Below, piece by piece: positions 1-5,931 of a stretch of DNA of 6,503 bases. A program made the position numbers and the translations under genes. The stretch spans positions 1 to 6,503 of the forward strand of contig PMKB01000283.1 of NCBI GenBank assembly GCA_003157595.1, written 5' to 3'. Position 1 is the first letter of the stretch, and every line of letters begins with the position of its first letter. The stretch is from Solirubrobacterales bacterium (GTDB lineage: Bacteria > Actinomycetota > Thermoleophilia > Solirubrobacterales > Solirubrobacteraceae). The notes below the pieces were generated by a model, which made no database searches, was not told the origin of the DNA, and was given only the letters and a program-made list of their open reading frames with translations.

Positions 1-761
1 GGCGCCATCCGCAGCGCGCCGTCGAGCCGGATCGTCTCCCCGTTGATCATCGCGTTCTCCACGATGTGAACAACCAGCGCGGCGTACTCCTCAGGGCGCC
101 CGAGACGCGGCGGGAACGGCACCGCGGCGCCCAGCGACTCGCGCACCTGGGGGCGCATCCCCGCCAGCATCGGTGTGTCGAAGATCCCCGGCGCGATCGA
201 AACGACGCGGATGCCCTGGCCGGCAAGCTCGCGTGCGAGCGGCAGCGTCATCGCCGCCACGCCGCCCTTGGACGCAGCGTACGCGGCCTGGCCGATCTGG
301 CCGTCGAACGCGGCCACCGATGCCGTGCACACGACGACGCCGCGCTCGCCTCCCGTGTCGGGCTCGCCCTGCGCCATCGCCGCCGCCGCGAGGCGCGTCA
401 TGTTGAAGCTGCCACCCAGGTTCACGCGCAGCACGCGCATGAAGGTCTCCAGCTCGTGCACGCCGCCGCGGCCCAGCACACGCTCGGACACCGCGACGCC
501 GGCGCAGTTGACGAGGCCGCGCAGCCCACCGAAGCGGTCTTGCGCCGTCTGGACCGCCCGGGCCGCGTCGGCTTCGGAGGTCACGTCGGTCCGGCAGAAG
601 GCGCCGTGCGCGCCGAGCGTCGCTGCGAGTGCCTCGCCGCGCTCAGCGTCGCGGTCGGCCAGCAGCACGCGCGCACCCGCGCCGGCGAGCGTCAGCGCGG
701 TTGCGGCGCCGAGCCCGGATGCGGCGCCGGTGACGATGAACGGCGCTCCCTCGACCTTCAT
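1..761 (-). CDS. HSD10-like short-chain dehydrogenase (3-hydroxyacyl-CoA dehydrogenase type 2), C-terminus cut by window edge
   Basis: NAD-dependent SDR oxidoreductase. It most likely oxidises 3-hydroxyacyl-CoA to 3-ketoacyl-CoA in fatty-acid or branched-chain acyl-CoA breakdown in the cytoplasm. Seen in the 253 full codons: cofactor loop TGAASGLG at residues 11-18, an acidic residue after strand 2 (D36, which favours NAD over NADP), NCAG at 85-88, and catalytic N114, S148, Y161 and K165. The stretches around [16 protein letters not shown], the PG motif near 191 and the ending LDGALRMAP match the mitochondrial HSD17B10/HADH2 subfamily closely, not just SDRs in general. That family normally ends right after this proline, so probably only the stop codon lies outside the window. 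The ATG at 761 is supported by GGGAGGG eight bases upstream. It lies 97 bp downstream of the acetyltransferase gene on the same strand. The exact substrate (straight-chain, 2-methyl or steroid) cannot be read from sequence. Confidence 0.93.
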   Translation of the reverse strand, partial: MKVEGAPFIVTGAASGLGAATALTLAGAGARVLLADRDAERGEALAATLGAHGAFCRTDVTSEADAARAVQTAQDRFGGLRGLVNCAGVAVSERVLGRGGVHELETFMRVLRVNLGGSFNMTRLAAAAMAQGEPDTGGERGVVVCTASVAAFDGQIGQAAYAASKGGVAAMTLPLARELAGQGIRVVSIAPGIFDTPMLAGMRPQVRESLGAAVPFPPRLGRPEEYAALVVHIVENAMINGETIRLDGALRMA

Positions 762-769
762 CCGCGAAG

Positions 770-776
770 CCCTCCC
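770..776 (-). promoter_or_regulatory. Shine-Dalgarno of the HSD10-like dehydrogenase
   Basis: GGGAGGG on the minus strand, 8 nt before the ATG at 761. It fixes the start there. No in-frame upstream start is needed, because the protein then begins just before the Rossmann strand, as in bacterial homologues. Confidence 0.7.
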
Positions 777-798
777 GGACCGGTACGCGTCCCGAGCT

Positions 799-823
799 GA
801 CGGGCTCGCCCGATGCGCCCGTC
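799..823 (-). repeat. Inverted repeat between the acetyltransferase and dehydrogenase genes
   Basis: GACGGGC (799-805) and GCCCGTC (817-823) form a perfect 7-bp stem with an 11-nt loop, 36 bp past the acetyltransferase stop. A competing small stem, CGGG/CCCG (801-804 with 809-812), uses the same bases. No T-run follows on either strand, so it is not a classical intrinsic terminator. It could attenuate read-through into the dehydrogenase gene, or be incidental in GC-rich DNA. Confidence 0.35.
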
Positions 824-858
824 CTGCGCGATGTCGATCGTGCGCTGGAAGTGGGCGC

Positions 859-1320
859 TCAAGACGTCGAGCCCGAGTCGTGGCGGTACACGTTGGTCTC
901 GCGCTGGTGAAAGCCGAGCCGCGCGTACAGCCGGTTGGCCTCTTCGCGACTCGGGCGCGAGGTGAGATCGACGGTGCGCGCGCCGTCGGCCTGTGCCAGC
1001 GCCAGCGCCTCCTGTGTGAGCCGCGCGCCGATCCCCCGGCCGCGTGCTTCCCGATCGACCACGACGTCCTCGATCCACGCCCGCACGCCGGTCGGGATGG
1101 GGAACAGCGCGAGCGTCAGCATGCCGACGACGCGTCCTTCGGCGTCGCGTGCGAGCAGCAGTCGTGTTGCGGTCGAGGCCACGAGCGCGTCGAGCTGCGC
1201 CGCGCTCGGGGCGGGCGCGGAGGAGGAGAGCTGGCCGACCAGACCTCCGACGGCCGCCACGATCTCCGCCGAGCAGGACGCGACCTCCTCGATCTGAACG
1301 CCGCCGGGGTCGAAGGTCAT
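859..1320 (-). CDS. GNAT-family N-acetyltransferase, 153 aa
   Basis: Single-domain GNAT acyltransferase that would transfer acetyl from acetyl-CoA to an unknown amine. The core strand WIEDVVVDR (about 82-90) leads into the acetyl-CoA pyrophosphate loop RGRGIG at 93-98 (the family's R/Q-x-x-G-x-G/A), followed by helix 3 ([12 protein letters not shown]). Motif B is [10 protein letters not shown] at 128-137, with the usual Tyr131 as the likely general acid. The length of about 150 aa is typical. The ATG at 1320 lies just before the first predicted strand. No good Shine-Dalgarno precedes it; the bases immediately upstream are the palindrome GTGCGCAC. It is followed 97 bp later by the HSD10-like dehydrogenase on the same strand and faces the ArsB-like gene across a divergent gap. 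The substrate cannot be assigned, and neither neighbour suggests one. Confidence 0.88.
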   Translation of the reverse strand: MTFDPGGVQIEEVASCSAEIVAAVGGLVGQLSSSAPAPSAAQLDALVASTATRLLLARDAEGRVVGMLTLALFPIPTGVRAWIEDVVVDREARGRGIGARLTQEALALAQADGARTVDLTSRPSREEANRLYARLGFHQRETNVYRHDSGSTS

Positions 1321-1341
1321 GTGCGCACTCTGCCACGCCGG

Positions 1342-1459
1342 TGGCGCGCGCGCCAGCGGAAGTGGCAGACGCCCGGCTTGTATGTGCCGGTCGTTGCGCC
1401 TGCGTCCGCGCCTGTGCGCCGGCCGTTGCGCGCGTGGGCGTGGCGCGTGCGCGGCACGC
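1342..1459. repeat. Palindromes in the divergent acetyltransferase/permease intergenic region
   Basis: The 231-bp gap (1321-1551) between divergent genes holds several perfect inverted repeats. They are GTGCGCAC at 1321-1328, touching the acetyltransferase start; GCCAC-GCCG-GTGGC at 1332-1345; the 14-bp palindrome TGGCGCGCGCGCCA at 1342-1355; and GCGTGC-GCG-GCACGC at 1445-1459. I see no convincing -35/-10 pair on either strand, although promoters for both genes must lie here or further upstream. With this G+C content, alternating CG palindromes are expected fairly often, so function is uncertain. Confidence 0.35.
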
Positions 1460-1469
1460 CTGATTTGCT

Positions 1470-1551
1470 GTCCTGGTGAGGACCGCCGACTCAGCGCCGG
1501 GCCCCCTCGCGGCGGGACCCCGCAACGCGACCGAAACGGGGAGCTGCCCGC
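1470..1551 (+). promoter_or_regulatory. Structured 5' leader of the ArsB-like gene, with pairable Shine-Dalgarno
   Basis: Three successive stems can form. Stem 1 is GTCCT/AGGAC (1470-1474 with 1479-1483, 4-nt loop). Stem 2 is CGCCG/CGGCG (1495-1499 with 1510-1514). Stem 3 is CCCCG/CGGGG (1518-1522 with 1537-1541, 14-nt loop). The Shine-Dalgarno GGGGAG (1538-1543) sits 8 nt before the GTG start at 1552 and is largely buried in stem 3. The C-strand of stem 3 can instead pair upstream as GCGG/CCGC (1512-1515 with 1520-1523), which would free the ribosome site. This is a sequestor/anti-sequestor layout. I do not recognise a known riboswitch class, and the transcription start is unknown. Confidence 0.35.
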
Positions 1552-2799
1552 GTGTCTGATGGCCTGGCGCTGGCCGCCGCACTGGTGATCCTGGCGGCGA
1601 CGCTCGCGGCTGCCGTGTCGCGGGCTCGCTATATGTCCGAAGCGGTGGCTGCCGGCGGTGGCGCGGTGGCGCTTGTGGCGGTCGGTGCGATCGGACTGGA
1701 TCGGGCGGGAGACGCGCTGCGCACGCTGGCGCCGACGGTTGGGTTCCTGGCCGCGCTGCTGCTGATCGCCGAAGGTGCCCGCCGCGAAGGACTGTTCGAA
1801 GCGCTGGGCGCAGTAATGGCGCGCGGTTCACGGGGCAGCCCGCGGCGCTTGCTGGCGTTCGTGGTGCTCGTCGCGGCGGCCGTCACCGCGCTGCTGAGCC
1901 TGGACGCCACGATCATCCTGCTCACGCCGATCGTGTTCGCGACAGCGACGCGGATGCGCACGAGACCGCGCCCGCACGTCTATGCGTGCGCTCACCTGGC
2001 GAACTCGGCCTCGCTGCTGCTGCCGGTCTCAAACCTGACGAACCTGCTGGCCTTCCACGCCAGCCGGCTGTCGTTTGCGCGCTTCGCCGCGCTGATGGCA
2101 TTGCCGACGCTCGGCGTGGTGCTGGTTGAGTGGATCGTCCTGCGGCGCTTCTTCGCCGCCGATCTCGGACGTCCCCGGCGGTCCTCCGCGCAGCCGGCAC
2201 GGCCCCGGCTACCGCGCTTCGCGCTCGCGGTGCTCGCACTCACGCTGGCGGGCTTCGCGCTCAGCTCGGTCCTGGGGATCGCGCCGGTTTGGGTCGCGAT
2301 CGCGGGCGCCGTGGCGCTCAACGGCCCGGCGCTCGCGTCGCGGAGCGCGAATCCCGTGGCGCTCGTGCGCACGATCGAGCCGGGCTTCCTGGTGTTCATC
2401 CTCGGACTCGGTGTGGTCGTGGCGACCGCCAGCGCCAACGGCCTGGCTTCCGGCGTGCGCGACGTGCTGCCGGTCGGCACGTCGCTGCCCGACCTGCTGG
2501 CGATCGCCGCGCTGAGCGCGGTTCTCGCGAACCTGGTCAACAATCTCCCGGCGACGCTGATACTGATCCCGGTCGCGGTCGCCGGCGGGCCCGGTGCTGT
2601 TCTCGCGATGCTGATCGGTGTGAACATCGGCCCGAACCTCACCTACGCCGGCTCGCTCGCCACGCTGCTGTGGCGGAGAGCCCTGCGCGCCGAGGATTCC
2701 GACGTCCAGCTCGGCGTCTTCGTCCGGCTCGGCGCGCTCACGGTGCCAGCGGCACTCGTCACCGCCACGGTGCTTCTATGGTTGTGCCTGCAGGTGTGA
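1552..2799 (+). CDS. ArsB-like permease (ion transporter superfamily; arsenite/anion efflux type), 415 aa
   Basis: Polytopic inner-membrane transporter. By family it would export arsenite or antimonite using the proton motive force, but other anions are possible. About a dozen hydrophobic segments run from residue 5 to 413, with a basic cytoplasmic loop around 205-222 between the two halves. Signature stretches of the ArsB branch are visible: SLDATIILLTP (116-126), ANSASLLLPVSNLTNL (150-165), ANLVNNLPATL (326-336) and GVNIGPNLTYAGSLATLLW (356-374). The paired Asn/Gly/Pro-rich hairpins belong to the substrate site. Length is close to the roughly 430 aa of characterised ArsB. GTG is chosen as start because GGGGAG lies 8 nt upstream and the frame opens directly into TM1. 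The universal-stress-type gene starts 6 bp after its stop, so the two are probably cotranscribed. No ArsR, ArsC or ArsA lies in the window, so an arsenic role is inferred from family only. Confidence 0.88.
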   Translation: MSDGLALAAALVILAATLAAAVSRARYMSEAVAAGGGAVALVAVGAIGLDRAGDALRTLAPTVGFLAALLLIAEGARREGLFEALGAVMARGSRGSPRRLLAFVVLVAAAVTALLSLDATIILLTPIVFATATRMRTRPRPHVYACAHLANSASLLLPVSNLTNLLAFHASRLSFARFAALMALPTLGVVLVEWIVLRRFFAADLGRPRRSSAQPARPRLPRFALAVLALTLAGFALSSVLGIAPVWVAIAGAVALNGPALASRSANPVALVRTIEPGFLVFILGLGVVVATASANGLASGVRDVLPVGTSLPDLLAIAALSAVLANLVNNLPATLILIPVAVAGGPGAVLAMLIGVNIGPNLTYAGSLATLLWRRALRAEDSDVQLGVFVRLGALTVPAALVTATVLLWLCLQV

Positions 2800-2805
2800 T
2801 CTGAA

Positions 2806-3324
2806 ATGCGCGCACTCATCTGGATCGTCGAAGACACTTGGCAGGCCACCGTCGCCGAGGCCGCCGCACACCTGCCCGCGGACGCCGACGTCACGCTGCT
2901 GCATGTGGCCGACGCCGAGGCCGAGGGCGTCGTGAGCGCGGCGCGTCATGCGCTGCTCGGCCGACCTCACGGCGCTCCCCGCGCGGGTGTCGATCCGCTG
3001 CCGGCGATCTCCGCGCAGGCCGCCCAGGAACTGCTGGCCGAAGCCCTGAGCAGCCTCGGACGGCCGGCGAAGCTCGAGGCGCGTCGAGGGCGAATCGAGC
3101 GCGAGGTGGTCGCGGCCGCCGAGGGCATGGACCTGCTGGTCCTCGCGCGCGACGGCGAGCGCGAGCGCCTCGGCCCGCGCAGCCTCGGTCCGCCGGCTCG
3201 CTTCGTCGTGGACCACACCCCCTGCAGCGTGCTGCTGATCTGGCCGGACGACGCGCCGGCGCTCGCAACGATCCCAGCGCCACCGGGCGGCGGCGCTGCG
3301 CCACCGCCGCCGGCCAGCCGCTGA
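2806..3324 (+). CDS. Universal stress protein (UspA)-like domain protein with degenerate ATP loop, 172 aa
   Basis: Small cytoplasmic alpha/beta protein of the Usp fold. Strand 1 is RALIWIVED (2-10), then helix TWQATVAEAAAHL, and strand 2 is VTLLHVADAEAEG (29-41). The segment 43-85 is a long helical insert, strand 4 is DLLVLARDG (109-117), and the C-terminal strand TPCSVLLIW (138-146) is the typical Usp ending. The family's nucleotide motif G-x2-G-x9-G(S/T) is not intact. Only the last Gly (G128) aligns and it is followed by Pro instead of Ser/Thr, so ATP binding is doubtful. After residue 147 comes a Pro/Gly/Ala-rich tail (PAPPGGGAAPPPPASR), probably disordered. ATG at 2806 follows the permease stop by 6 bp; AGGTG at 2792-2796, inside the end of the permease gene, can serve as ribosome site. 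The tight linkage suggests a partner or sensor for the ArsB-like transporter. Confidence 0.78.
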   Translation: MRALIWIVEDTWQATVAEAAAHLPADADVTLLHVADAEAEGVVSAARHALLGRPHGAPRAGVDPLPAISAQAAQELLAEALSSLGRPAKLEARRGRIEREVVAAAEGMDLLVLARDGERERLGPRSLGPPARFVVDHTPCSVLLIWPDDAPALATIPAPPGGGAAPPPPASR

Positions 3325-3358
3325 GAGCGCTCCGGGCTGCCGGTGGAGTGGCCGTCGT

Positions 3359-3655
3359 TCAGGCGCGCGAGCCGGCGAACGTCGACTTGGGGAACATGCC
3401 GGCCTTGGCGGTGCCGGAGATCGAGTCGCCGTCGACGGTGGCGGTGAAGGTGACCGTCAGCGCCATCGGCCGGGTGATGTCGACCTTCCAGGTCGCCGTG
3501 TCGCCGTCGACGCTGCCGTCGTAGATCGCGCTGGTCCCTTCGTTGCCGCTCTGGGTGCCGGTGAGAGCGCTGCCGTCGCTCACCAGCTCGACCGTCGAAG
3601 CCTGTGCTCCCATCGGCGTCTGCACAGTGATCTGCCAAGTCCCGTCGACGCTCAT
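3359..3655 (-). CDS. Small beta-rich protein of unknown function, 98 aa
   Basis: I cannot assign a function. The protein has no signal peptide, no membrane segment and no cysteine. It consists of short alternating strands rich in Thr, Ser, Gly and Asp: DGTWQITVQTPMG (4-16), STVELVSDG (20-28), ALTGTQSG (30-37), a Gly/Asp turn near 48-52, TWKVDITRP (55-63), ALTVTFTATVDGD (65-77) and SISGTAKAGMFPKSTFAG (78-95). This looks like a small antiparallel beta-barrel or sandwich, possibly lipocalin-like. I recall similar short proteins annotated as hypothetical in many bacteria, but I cannot verify this here. The ATG at 3655 is fixed by GAGGAG six bases upstream. It converges with the Usp-like gene (34 bp apart) and is divergent from the MFS exporter, 200 bp apart. 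Third-position G/C bias and the good ribosome site support a real gene. Confidence 0.82.
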   Translation of the reverse strand: MSVDGTWQITVQTPMGAQASTVELVSDGSALTGTQSGNEGTSAIYDGSVDGDTATWKVDITRPMALTVTFTATVDGDSISGTAKAGMFPKSTFAGSRA

Positions 3656-3661
3656 CTGGCG

Positions 3662-3667
3662 CTCCTC
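3662..3667 (-). promoter_or_regulatory. Shine-Dalgarno of the 98-aa beta-rich protein
   Basis: GAGGAG on the minus strand with a 6-nt spacer to the ATG at 3655. It is strong for this GC-rich genome and the main reason to accept the small gene and its start. Confidence 0.7.
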
Positions 3668-3765
3668 GCTTCTGCTGTTAGGGGTTGATGGTCGATCGAA
3701 TACAGCCTATCCGGCTGCTGTCCGGCGCCGCCCGTGCAGGAGGGGGCGTGGGCAGATCCAGCGCG

Positions 3766-3796
3766 GTCCCCTGACGCGCGGAGCGCGTCCCTTGAC
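3766..3796 (+). repeat. Direct repeat GTCCC(C/T)TGAC overlapping the -35 of the MFS promoter
   Basis: GTCCCCTGAC at 3766-3775 and GTCCCTTGAC at 3787-3796 match at 9 of 10 positions. They are 21 bp apart, two helical turns, so both lie on the same DNA face. The second copy contains most of the -35 hexamer TTGACA. This could be a binding site for an activator or second regulator, or a duplicated -35 element. Confidence 0.35.
3773..3789. repeat. Perfect inverted repeat just upstream of the MFS promoter
   Basis: GACGCGC (3773-3779), GGA, then GCGCGTC (3783-3789): 7-bp arms with a 3-nt centre. It ends 2 bp before the -35 hexamer. Having no T-tract, it is unlikely to be a terminator. It may be a protein site or an incidental GC palindrome. 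Confidence 0.35.
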
Positions 3797-3819
3797 AGGT
3801 TATTAGTTGCTGCTAAGCT
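3792..3819 (+). promoter_or_regulatory. Sigma-70-type promoter of the MFS/TetR operon
   Basis: A consensus -35 TTGACA (3792-3797) is followed after 16 bp by TAAGCT (3814-3819), which fits the actinobacterial -10 pattern TAnnnT. Transcription would begin near 3826, about 30 nt before the ATG at 3856. GAGGGG (3842-3847) is the ribosome site with an 8-nt spacer. It lies in the only AT-rich island of the window; 19 of 45 bases are G/C from 3798 to 3842. Confidence 0.7.
3803..3816 (+). promoter_or_regulatory. Operator 1 of the efflux operon (TTAG-N6-CTAA)
   Basis: TTAGTTGCTGCTAA has inverted TTAG/CTAA arms around 6 bp. It lies across the spacer and the first three bases of the -10 hexamer, so a bound repressor would block RNA polymerase. 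The same arm pattern recurs 25 bp downstream. The likely ligand is the TetR-family protein encoded at 5341-5931. Confidence 0.6.
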
Positions 3820-3827
3820 CATCGTAG

Positions 3828-3841
3828 TTAGCACTCACTAA
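3828..3841 (+). promoter_or_regulatory. Operator 2 of the efflux operon (TTAG-N6-CTAA)
   Basis: TTAGCACTCACTAA is the second copy of the TTAG-N6-CTAA arms, just after the predicted transcription start and before the ribosome site. Together with operator 1 it also creates an overlapping inverted repeat TGCTAA-N11-TTAGCA (3811-3833). Both arrangements are compatible with TetR dimers binding at or around the promoter. Confidence 0.6.
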
Positions 3842-3855
3842 GAGGGGATCGGGCG

Positions 3856-5316
3856 ATGGCGCAGGCAACGGATCACCACCGCAGGGGCTGGACCCTCGGG
3901 CTCGTCTCCGTCGGGCTGTTCATGGTGGTCCTCGACAACCTCGTCGTCAGCATCGCGCTGCCGAGCATCCACCGCGACCTGGGGGCTTCGATCCAGACGC
4001 TCGAGTGGACGGTCAACGCCTACGTGCTGGCATACGCGGTGCTGCTGCTGACAGGCGCGGCGCTCGGCGACCGCTTCGGCCGCAAGCGGATGTTCATCGC
4101 CGGACTGACCGTCTTCACCGCCTCATCGGCGGCCGCCGCACTCGCGCCGACGATCGGCCTGCTGATCGCCGCGCGCGCGACGCAGGGGATCGGCGCGGCG
4201 ATCGTCACGCCGCTCACCCTGACGCTGCTCGCCGACGCCTTCCCGCCCGAGCGGCGCGGCATGGCGCTCGGCGTCTGGTCGGGGATCAGCGGCATCGCCG
4301 TCGCGCTCGGGCCGCTGGTCGGCGGCGGCGTGATCCAGATCAGCTCGTGGCACTGGATCTTCTGGATCAACGTGCCGATCGGCCTCGTCGTCGTGCCGCT
4401 CGCCGCTGCGCGCCTCGGCGAGAGTCGGGGCTCGGCACGCCGGCTCGACCTGCGCGGTCTGGCGCTCAGCGGGGCCGGGCTGTTCGGCATCGTCTACGGA
4501 CTCGTGCGCGTTCAGTCGCAGGGCTGGACCAACCCCGAGATCATCGTCTCGCTCGCCGCCGGTGCGCTGCTCGTGGCGGCCTTCGTGCGCTACGAGCTGC
4601 ACACCAGCGAGCCGATGCTGCCGCTGGACTTCTTCGCCAGCCGCGGGTTCACGGTGACGAACGTCGTCTCGCTGGCGATGTACTTCGGGATGTTCGGCTC
4701 GATCTTCTTCCTCAGCCAGTTCCTCCAGAACGTGCTGCACAACACGCCGTTCCAGGCCGGCCTGAAGCTGCTCGTCTGGACCGGGGCGACGATGATCGTC
4801 TCGCCGCTGGCCGGGTTCTTCTCGGAGCGCTGGGGCAGCCGCCTGTTCATGGTTGCGGGGCTCGCGCTGCAGGCGATCGCGCTCGGCTGGCTCGCGGCCC
4901 TGGCCGGGATCCACGAGACCTACGCCAGCGCGATCGGCCCGTTCATCCTCGCCGGCAGCGGCATGGCGCTGGTGTTCGCGCCGGCCGCCAACGCCGTGCT
5001 GTCCTCGGTCCGCACCGACCAGGCCGGCCAGGCGTCCGGGGCCACCAACGCGATCCGCGAGCTGGGCGGCGTGCTCGGCGTGTCCGTGCTCGCGACCGTG
5101 TTCTCGAGCCACGGCGGCTACGCGGGCGCGCAGGACTTCGTCAACGGCCTGGTTCCCGCGCTGTGGGTCGGGACGGCGGTGCTCGGCGCCGGCGCGCTGA
5201 TCGCCGCGGCCTTCCCGTTCAGCACGCGGGCCACGGCGGCCGCGCACGGCGCCGCCGAAGCCGCCGCGTCGGATGCGGCGGCGCGCACCGGCGAACTGCT
5301 CGGCGGGACCGCCTGA
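3856..5316 (+). CDS. DHA2-family (EmrB/QacA-type) 14-TM MFS drug:proton antiporter, 486 aa
   Basis: Inner-membrane efflux pump that would expel hydrophobic or cationic compounds in exchange for protons. The first helix carries the DHA2 signature region LDNLVVSIALPSI (26-38), whose central Thr (LDxTVVNVALP in the family) is replaced. TM2 is preceded by WTVNAYVLAYAV (51-62). Motif A is GDRFGRKRMF (71-80), motif B RATQGIGAAIVTP (107-119) with conserved R107, and the antiporter motif C GPLVGGGV (152-159), followed by WHWIFWINVPIG (165-176). Hydrophobic segments fit the 14-helix DHA2 topology, with an Ala-rich hydrophilic tail after about residue 456. Length is typical. The start is supported by GAGGGG 8 nt upstream and by the promoter. 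The TetR gene lies 24 bp downstream on the same strand. Substrate unknown. Confidence 0.94.
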   Translation: MAQATDHHRRGWTLGLVSVGLFMVVLDNLVVSIALPSIHRDLGASIQTLEWTVNAYVLAYAVLLLTGAALGDRFGRKRMFIAGLTVFTASSAAAALAPTIGLLIAARATQGIGAAIVTPLTLTLLADAFPPERRGMALGVWSGISGIAVALGPLVGGGVIQISSWHWIFWINVPIGLVVVPLAAARLGESRGSARRLDLRGLALSGAGLFGIVYGLVRVQSQGWTNPEIIVSLAAGALLVAAFVRYELHTSEPMLPLDFFASRGFTVTNVVSLAMYFGMFGSIFFLSQFLQNVLHNTPFQAGLKLLVWTGATMIVSPLAGFFSERWGSRLFMVAGLALQAIALGWLAALAGIHETYASAIGPFILAGSGMALVFAPAANAVLSSVRTDQAGQASGATNAIRELGGVLGVSVLATVFSSHGGYAGAQDFVNGLVPALWVGTAVLGAGALIAAAFPFSTRATAAAHGAAEAAASDAAARTGELLGGTA

Positions 5317-5324
5317 GCGGCGCG

Positions 5325-5330
5325 TAGCAT
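5325..5330 (+). promoter_or_regulatory. Possible -10 element for a leaderless TetR transcript
   Basis: TAGCAT (TAnnnT) ends 10 nt before the TetR ATG at 5341, and no purine-rich ribosome site exists in the 24-bp gap after the MFS stop. I see no -35 match at the expected distance. It would give the regulator its own weak promoter besides read-through from the MFS promoter. Confidence 0.3.
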
Positions 5331-5340
5331 CGCCTGCACG

Positions 5341-5931
5341 ATGACGACGACCTCGATCAACGCAACGGGCGCTCACCGTCAGCGCGTCCCCGCCGCGCAG
5401 CGCCGCGACGCGCTGATCGACGCGGCGGTGCACGAGTTCGCGATCGGCGGGCTGCACGGCACTCCGGTCGACCGCATCGCCCGGCGCGTCGGCGTTGCGC
5501 AGCCCTATGTGTTCAGCCTGTTCGCGAGCAAGCGCGAGCTGTTCCTCGCCGCCGTCGAGCGCGCGTTCGAGCTGGTGACCGACACGTTCACCGCCGCAGC
5601 CGCCGGCTTCGACCCCGCGACCGCGCCGGCGGACATCGACGTCCTGGCGCTGATGGGCCTGTCGTACATCGAGCTGCTGCACTCGCACCGCGACTATCTG
5701 CTGCTCCAGCACCAGGCCTACGCGGCCTGCGCCGACGAAGACATCCGCGACCGGGTCCGCACGCGTTACGCGCAGCTCGTCGCCCACGTCGAGCAGCTGT
5801 CGGCAGCGGACCCGGAGCTGGTCGATGAGTTCTTCCGCCACGGGATGTGGCTGAATGTCGCCGCGGCGATGGGGGTCGAAGACCTCTCCGCCGGCTGCGC
5901 GTGGCTGCGCGCGGAGCAGCGGGAGTCCTAG
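5341..5931 (+). CDS. TetR/AcrR-family transcriptional regulator, 196 aa
   Basis: One-component repressor. The N-terminal DNA-binding domain covers about 18-68: helix 1 RRDALIDAAVHEFAIGG (21-37), helix 2 TPVDRIARRVGV (41-52), and recognition helix AQPYVFSLFASKRELF (53-68) with the family's Y-x-x-F-x-SK-x-x-L pattern. The remaining 130 residues are the all-helical ligand-binding and dimerisation domain, which varies and gives no ligand clue. The extra N-terminal 18 residues (Thr/Arg/Gln-rich) are common in this family. It follows the exporter gene by 24 bp on the same strand, so it is probably cotranscribed and most likely represses the upstream promoter through the two TTAG-N6-CTAA sites, released when the pump substrate binds. 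No Shine-Dalgarno is seen; translation may be leaderless or coupled. It could alternatively act on the ABC gene downstream. Confidence 0.92.
   Translation: MTTTSINATGAHRQRVPAAQRRDALIDAAVHEFAIGGLHGTPVDRIARRVGVAQPYVFSLFASKRELFLAAVERAFELVTDTFTAAAAGFDPATAPADIDVLALMGLSYIELLHSHRDYLLLQHQAYAACADEDIRDRVRTRYAQLVAHVEQLSAADPELVDEFFRHGMWLNVAAAMGVEDLSAGCAWLRAEQRES

Noticed and set aside
175..1479. A 434-codon plus-strand open frame across the dehydrogenase and acetyltransferase genes
   Set aside because: The minus-strand frames carry complete SDR and GNAT motifs; this one is low-complexity Arg/Ala/Ser/Pro sequence and crosses two genes and a gap.
758..1831. A minus-strand open frame in another register, whose end (about 758-870) reads as less biased protein ([17 protein letters not shown])
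   Set aside because: The rest overlaps the GNAT gene out of frame and the start of the ArsB-like gene antisense. The C-terminal stretch is only about 35 residues, has no start of its own and matches no domain I recognise.
3325..3332. GAGCGCTC palindrome between the convergent Usp-like and 98-aa genes as a bidirectional terminator
   Set aside because: The 4-bp arms have no loop and there is no T-tract on either strand; it is too short to be a terminator.
3828..3845. CIRCE heat-shock operator: TTAGCACTC at 3828-3836 equals one CIRCE half-site exactly
   Set aside because: The second half, GAGTGCTAA after a 9-bp spacer, is absent. The downstream bases are purine-rich ribosome-site sequence, and the gene is a drug pump, not groES or dnaK. 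The TTAG-N6-CTAA reading explains the bases better.
4123..5841. A 572-codon open frame antisense to the MFS and TetR genes
   Set aside because: It is a product of G/C-rich third positions on the opposite strand. The translation is Arg/Asp/Gln-rich without domains, spans two well-identified genes and has no ribosome site.
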